A DNA stretch of 64,000 nt, from positions 154,180,096 through 154,244,095 of the forward strand of contig CM065802.1 in NCBI GenBank assembly GCA_033398695.1. Reading direction: 5' to 3'. The notes under the pieces were generated by a model. The model did no database searches, was not told the DNA's origin, and was given only the letters and a program-made list of their open reading frames with translations. Positions 58,860-64,000 of the stretch are shown in pieces. This DNA comes from Orobanche coerulescens. Lineage: Eukaryota > Streptophyta > Magnoliopsida > Lamiales > Orobanchaceae. Each line of letters begins with the position of its first letter. Positions within the stretch are counted from its first letter, which is position 1. A program made the translations under genes and the position numbers.

Positions 58860-59813
58860 TGTATTTTTCCTGTTAATGAAAATTCCTGTAGTCAACTACT
58901 TTACCTGCAAACCTAGGAAATAACTAAGTTCTCCCATCATACTCATTTCAAATTTACTTTGCATGAGATGAGAGAACCTTTGACATAAAGCAAGGTTAGT
59001 TGAACCAAATATTATATCATCTACATAGATTTGAACCATCAGGAGGTCATCACCTTCCTGTATTTTGAACAAGGTCTTGTCCACAGCACCTTTCCCGAAT
59101 CCATTATCGATTAGATACTGGGACAGAGTCTCATACCATGCTCTAGGGGCTTGCTTAAGTCCATACAATGCTTTCCTTAGCCTGTATACTAGGTCTTCGC
59201 CTTCTGGATTGACAAACCCTGGTGTTTGTTCAACATATACTTCTTCAGCAAGGTCTCCATTCAGGAATGCACTTTTGACATCCATTTGGTATACAATGAA
59301 GCTCTTATGGGCGACAGAGGCTAAAAATATCCTTATGGCTTCTAGTCTGGCTACAAGGGCAAATGTCTCATCATTGTCAATGCCTTCTTCCTGTCTGTAT
59401 CATTGGGCGACTAGTCGGGATTTATTCCTGATAATAAGTCCATTTCTATCCTTCTTGTTTCTAAATACCTATTTGGTTCCAATTACTGCTTGATGCATAG
59501 GTCTGGGTACAAGATACCATACGTTGTTTCTTTCGAAACCGTTAAGCTCTTCTTCCTTAGATAAGATCCAATGAGAGTTGTTGAGAGCTTCTTTGGTAGA
59601 AACAGGTTCGGATTGGGCTAAGAATACAACAACGGTGCACATATTAAGTTTTCTAAACTCGGATAGAGATTTCCATTCAGGAAATGGAGATTTCTCTGAC
59701 TCGGGGTCTTCTTGCGCACATAGTACATTTCCTTGTGTACTCTGTATTCTCCTATGGGTAGAAACACCAGCATCAATGTTTCCAATGATCAGCTCTTGCG
59801 GGTGATCTCTCAA
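58860..59813 (-). pseudogene. Sirevirus-like reverse transcriptase
   Basis: ORF 59813-59469 gives the pre-RT linker and entry (WILSKEEELNGFERNNVWYL). ORF 59285-58896 gives [40 protein letters not shown] and the catalytic box [11 protein letters not shown]. The segment between (59290-59465) holds the RT N-terminal fingers with stops (for example at 59400). Catalytic residues are intact but the frame is not. Confidence 0.88.
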
Positions 59814-59830
59814 CCATCTTCAGTCGGGTT

Positions 59831-60735
59831 CTAATTCAGGTCCAGTACTGTATCTTGAGTTGTTGTAGTTTCGGCTTCAGCTTGTACAGCATCAGCTTCA
59901 TCTACATCAATTCTTACAGCTGCGGGGTTGATTTCTAAGTCAACGACAGGTTCGATAGGAGTTGGTGGATCTATGATGGAAAGTTGTTGGATGTTCTGAG
60001 AAAGGTCTTCTACTCCTGTAGGATCATGGTGACGTTCATCGAACACTACATGTACTGATTCCTTAATTGTTAGCTTCATTTTATTGAAAATCCTGTAGGC
60101 TTTGCTAACAGACGAATATCCTACAAATATCCCTTCATCCGATTTCTCATCAAAGGTTCTAATTTGATCCTTACCATTGTTCAAAACGTAACATCTGCAT
60201 CCAAATATATGAAAGTATGAAACTAACGGAGTTTTGTTGTTCCATACCTCGTATGCTATTTTGTTGTGATGCTTGTTGACGATACAGTGGTTTTGTGTGT
60301 AGCACGCTGTATTGGTGGCTTCGCCCCAGAAACGTTGTGGTAACTTGATTGCGGCAATTGTTGTCCTTGTTGCTTTCTTCAGCGTTCTGTTCTTTCGCTC
60401 GGCAACACCATTTTTTTGATGTGTACGGGCAGCTGAGTATTCATAATGTATCCCTTTTTCCGAACAATATGGCTCTATAAAGAGATTAGTGAATTCTATA
60501 CCTATGTCGGAACGAATGGACATGATACTCGACCCTTTTTCATTTTGAAGCTTTCTCAGGTGCTCGGGCAGCTTTGATGTTGTTTCCTTCTTCTTACTTA
60601 GGAAAATTGTCCAAGCATACCTAGAATAATCATCAACAATAACGAGACAGTATTTCTTACCTCCCAAACTTACCGGGTCTACAGGACCATAGAGATCCAT
60701 ATGTAGCATTTCCAAAACTCTGTGGATTATTCATG
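59831..60735 (-). pseudogene. Sirevirus-like integrase, N-terminus truncated
   Basis: ORF 60715-59831 opens in VLEMLHMDLYGPVDPV (first Asp), then IVDDYSRYAW, RSDIGIEFTN (second Asp), NGVAERKNRTL (Glu) and FHIFGCRCYVLNN. The HHCC zinc region that should precede it is missing beyond about 60735, which marks the break with non-TE DNA. Confidence 0.88.
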
Positions 60736-61885
60736 TTTCAAGTAGAGGATCTAGAGTAGTCGAGCATTCAGTCTGGTAGCAGTGATGCTATATTTAGACA
60801 AGATAAAGGTTTAGTGGCAATGATCAATATCCATAAGTAAACATGTCTGACAGGTAGATATATATGTATATTTGGACACGAAAGATAACATTTTCATGTA
60901 ATATAGTTGAAGAGATAAAGGTTACGTTGGTTGGACAGTATGTATAATAGATAACCTAAATAGTTAGGTAGTGAAGGAAACAACATATCGAATCAACAAA
61001 GAAGTTTTCAAGATTGATTTGTATTGAAATTTAAACAAGACTATGGGTAAATGATCTCTCAAAAGTGATCTCTGTGGGTTGATTTATGCACTCGAGGAAA
61101 CAATACGGTAATTTTGAAATCCGGGAACAACATATTGAATCAACGAAGAAGTCTTTTAGAAATTTGATATTTATGGAACAAATCTTATCTGATATTAGGA
61201 AGAAGTGATTCTTTTCTAGATGATGTTAAAACTGAGAGTGAGAATGTTTTTGTTTTACGAACAGTCAGCAGATTTCGATACATCTTTAAATCAATAAGCA
61301 AAGTGTATTGATGTTTATATATCGATATCCAGGTGATACGAATTCTGAAAACAGTAATCATACAGCATCATAAAAGCATTTTCCACGAAAAGAAGTTATC
61401 GAATTATACGGTCGGAGATCGATTTTCAATAAATGAAAAAACTAAAGAAAAAAAAAGACGCACACATACACACACAACTAGAGAGAAGACAAGTTTAACA
61501 CCAGTCATATGTACTCTTTCATCAAAAGTACAGCTCGCAATGGTTCGGGCTGAGTGTAAATGGCAGGCTGGGCCGGGTAAAATTCATTTGAGCTCAACAG
61601 TGTGATGTCCCATTCCTAATCCGTAGTGAGAAATTAATGTATATAAGAACGAGCTAATCAGAACAACCGACCCCACACGTCCCAAGGTGCAAATAGACTC
61701 GATTTTGTGGGCCTATGAAAAATGAGCTCAGGCCCGCCATATTCACTTGCTCGGCTTAAAAATTTCCTGCTCTAATCAAAAGTATATATTTCATGCCGTG
61801 TAGAAAACCTCAGTTAAATGGTCGGTATGCATTCATAAGCAAAAACAAAAAAAAAACATAGAAGGCAGAGCAAAAATGCACCACC
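60736..61885. other. Non-coding stretch between copia break and kinase relic
   Basis: 1.15 kb, AT-rich. I see no TE homology, no kinase exon continuing the relic at 61886, and only short chance ORFs. Confidence 0.5.
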
Positions 61886-62204
61886 ATGTCCTAGAAGTAG
61901 CTCAGCCATAACACAACCAACTGACCACATATCAGTGGCGGTTGTGTACTCCGTAGCTCCAAAAATTAGCTCCGGAGCCCTGTAATAACGAGAGCAAATG
62001 TACGAGATATTTGGTTCACCAGGTATCTGCCACAAAACAGAAAACTCAATAACTGACATTGCATTGAACACTATCCAGATTTTTAGTACATATAGGGAAA
62101 AGAAAACAGAAAAAGAAAAAAAAAAGAAAGAAAACAAAAAAACATATCAGCATCGTTGCGCTTCCCAAGTCACAAAGCCTAAGCTGATGCGTGTGTGGAT
62201 TAAC
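61886..62204 (-). pseudogene. GSK3/SHAGGY-like kinase relic, two exons
   Basis: Exon 62204-62148 (57 bp) encodes VNPHTHQLRLCDLGSATML, the DFG-loop exon of plant GSK3 kinases with DFG changed to DLG and SAKML to SATML. Exon 62026-61886 (141 bp) encodes [20 protein letters not shown] and [20 protein letters not shown], ending ELLLGH: the activation loop with its conserved Tyr plus subdomain VIII-IX. Both acceptors are good (CTGCAG, TGGCAG). The first donor reads ATATGT where GTATGT is expected, and the second reads GGTGGT after the last codon. No other kinase exons are found on either side, so this looks like a fragment or decaying pseudogene. Confidence 0.85.
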
Positions 62205-63506
62205 CTGCAGCAGGCGTCGTATCATTTATGTTCGGAGCTCCAAATAATACATATAGTGATTAAAAAAAATTGAAAATGAGGAGCATACTATAGTAAGGTT
62301 TCTTTAGTAGCAGAAATATGAAATAAAAATTGTGAACAAGAAAGCGAGATTCTTTCTGCGGATTAAGAAATAAATCATGATATTTGTATCCTAAACCTAA
62401 TAAAAATCAAACTTGTGTCCAGATGAGAAAACAAATTCATATTGATAGTTAAAGAAGGATAAAGACATAGGCAATATTCTTGTAGAGAGAGAAAACGAAA
62501 ATCCAAAAATTGCAACACGAACTCCATCTAATCGAAAGCATAAATATGAAATGGGAAAATCAAATCGTAATTGAAATTTGCAGCAGGTTCGAAAACAACA
62601 TATCAAATCTCTTCTAAAGGATGACGAAACTGGGAGTGCGAGAATGTTTAATTATGTTAATGTATAAAAAGGGAAATAAAAACGTGAATTTTATACCTCA
62701 GCATTTTGTATAGGTATATGGAAGAGTTGATCATGACGGAACAGCAACCGTGATAGTAAACGAAATTTCTTTCTGAGCCAATCTTGTGATACTATAGATT
62801 TATAATTAAAATGAGTCTTACAAGATTAGAATGAATGATACGAGCAAAACAAACTGCCGGTAGGCCAAAAATCATACCTTTCATAGAGAAGAACTGAGCT
62901 TCAAAAACTACACTGTCACTTGAGAGGAAAAAGATATTCATTTTCACAAATAGTAGCGAAGGATAAAAAACAAATCAGCCACATTGTAGCAGCCTAAAAC
63001 CTGGGAAAAAATGATACACGCAGAATCCAGAGATTCTTCAAAAGACAATGTTAAACAGACGAGAAAATGAAAAATTCTATGACAGCTCAAAATAGGAAAC
63101 AGTAAAAATCCTCGCTTGGAGAAAAAAAGAAATATATAACAACAATATCTTCTAAGAAGAATTTAAGATAACTACCTTGAACAAAACTCAAAAGCTTTTA
63201 ATTGTAGCGAAGAAAATTTATGCAAATGTTTGACCATTGGGTATATAATTGTGTATCAGAAAGCAGTTAGTCGCTAAACCAAATAAAGCAAGAAAAATAC
63301 TTTCTGGAAAACTCTACAGTAGACCAAAACAGGAACCTAAAGAAAACACAACAACTCTGTATGTGGAGACTATAATAAACAGACGAAAAACCTCTAATCA
63401 TGTAAATCATGCACGCTTTTGTTGTTCAAAACATAAACATATTAAAAAAAAATATTTCAAATATGCATTATTATTATAATTTAGAAAGAAAAAAAGGAGA
63501 TTTTTA
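62205..63506. other. Non-coding stretch between kinase and LRR relics
   Basis: 1.3 kb, very AT-rich. I looked for the kinase exon with HRDIKPQN and for further LRR exons on the minus strand and found none that I can defend. Confidence 0.5.
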
Positions 63507-63936
63507 CAATCTATTCAAATTTGTGCAAGAGCTAAGATTATTCGGAATAGGGCACTCAAAGTGGTTGTTAGCTAAAAATTTTTTCCTGAAGCGACATGTG
63601 AAAAAGAAAAACAAACAGGTCGAATAAATCAGTGAGCTTCTCAAGTTTTGATGGGATGTTGGCAGTAAGCAGATTTTTATTGAGTTTTCTGGAAGTAAAT
63701 AAATATATAAATATATAAATGTGTACGTAACTCAACATTAAGAATAGGGTTAAAGTTTCGGAGAAGTTTATGTACATATAGTGTAGCTTTGTAGTATTCC
63801 TAAGCTCAGCAAAAACAGATATCATCACATTTTTAGAGAAGAATATGGTGAGATTATTACTTACAAGTTTTTCGTGTATGTTAAATTTCCGAAAACCGAT
63901 GGGAAGGTTTCTCTTAACATGTTGTAACTTAGATTT
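63507..63936 (-). pseudogene. ERECTA-type LRR receptor relic, four exons
   Basis: Minus-strand blocks: 63936-63865 (72 bp; LSYNMLRETFPSVFGNLTYT), about 63822-63776 (AELRNTTKLHYM, 5' half lost), 63688-63617 (72 bp; LNKNLLTANIPSKLEKLTDL, then FDL) and 63585-63507 (about 78 bp; LANNHFECPIPNNLSSCTNL). In ERECTA-family genes consecutive LRRs are one per 72-bp exon, and these match four consecutive repeats (GNLTYTEKL, ELGNMSKLHYL, GKLTDLFDL, LSSCTNL). Splice sites are mostly kept, but the LSGxIP glycines are gone, one exon is half deleted and one intron is only 31 bases. A pseudogene; it may extend past the right edge. Confidence 0.82.
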
Positions 63937-64000
63937 CTGGAAGAAAATAAAATTGTTAATGTGGCAATAAAAGAAAATGGAAAATAAAGTTTTTCAAAAT

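Larger units (their letters stand above)
52475..60735 (-). mobile_element. Sirevirus-like Ty1/copia element, 5' part missing
   Basis: From left: 3' LTR, a long third ORF, RNase H, RT and integrase on the minus strand. Sequence stops resembling copia at about 60735, inside integrase just before the catalytic core, so gag, protease, primer site and 5' LTR are lost. An ORF after pol and the tract AAAAAGAGGGAAATTGG before the LTR are typical of Sireviruses (SIRE1 group). No target duplication can be checked because both outer flanks are broken. Confidence 0.8.

Noticed and set aside
62650..62800. Possible further GSK3 exon (minus strand, PYTYTKC-like before a GT)
   Set aside because: The similarity to KLYTYQIC is too short, with a stop codon in the relevant frame and no plausible acceptor.

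Overview
The window is nuclear DNA of a flowering plant, most likely a eudicot. The evidence is plant-specific retrotransposon lineages (Angela-like and Sirevirus-like Ty1/copia, Tat-like Ty3/gypsy), primer-binding sites for plant initiator-Met tRNA, a plant EnSpm/CACTA transposon, and intron-split relics of a GSK3/SHAGGY kinase and an ERECTA-type LRR receptor. The species cannot be named from the sequence. No intact host gene, tRNA, rRNA or CRISPR array is visible, and about 95% of the window is nested transposable elements.

Layout, left to right. 132-12678: one long LTR of a gypsy-like family (family A), split by Angela-1 (238-9799, TSD ATACC). 12679-48025: a decayed + strand Tat-like gypsy element in three pieces (12679-16728, 35180-37493, 46941-48025). 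Its integrase is split by non-autonomous element B1 (16729-35179). The 3' LTR of B1 is itself split by a 10.2-kb CACTA element (18189-28355, TSD ATA) made of two inverted copies of the same transposon half. The Tat 3' region holds two tandem-repeat arrays and an antisense ORF, and Angela-2 (37494-46940, TSD CCCTT) cuts that ORF. 48026-52474: a second B-family element (B2), a mosaic whose right LTR is cut off. 52475-about 60735: the 3' part of a Sirevirus-like copia element with a long third ORF after pol. 60736-64000: older non-TE DNA with splice-bounded kinase and LRR exons in decay.

Insertion order from nesting: Tat first; then B1, B2 and Angela-2 into it; then the CACTA dimer into B1. Angela-1 sits separately inside LTR A. 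Angela-1 LTRs differ at roughly 1-2% of the sites I compared, so it is young.

Three observations stand out. (1) The CACTA element is a roughly 4.7-kb-armed inverted dimer that inserted as one unit, an architecture like the maize Mu killer hairpin locus. (2) LTR families A and B share a promoter plan, about ten short palindromes directly upstream of the TATA box, but use different palindromic words (TTACGGCCGTAA and TTAGCGTGCGCTAA). (3) The right edge holds ERECTA-type exons, two of exactly 72 bp, and two GSK3 exons whose splice sites are damaged.
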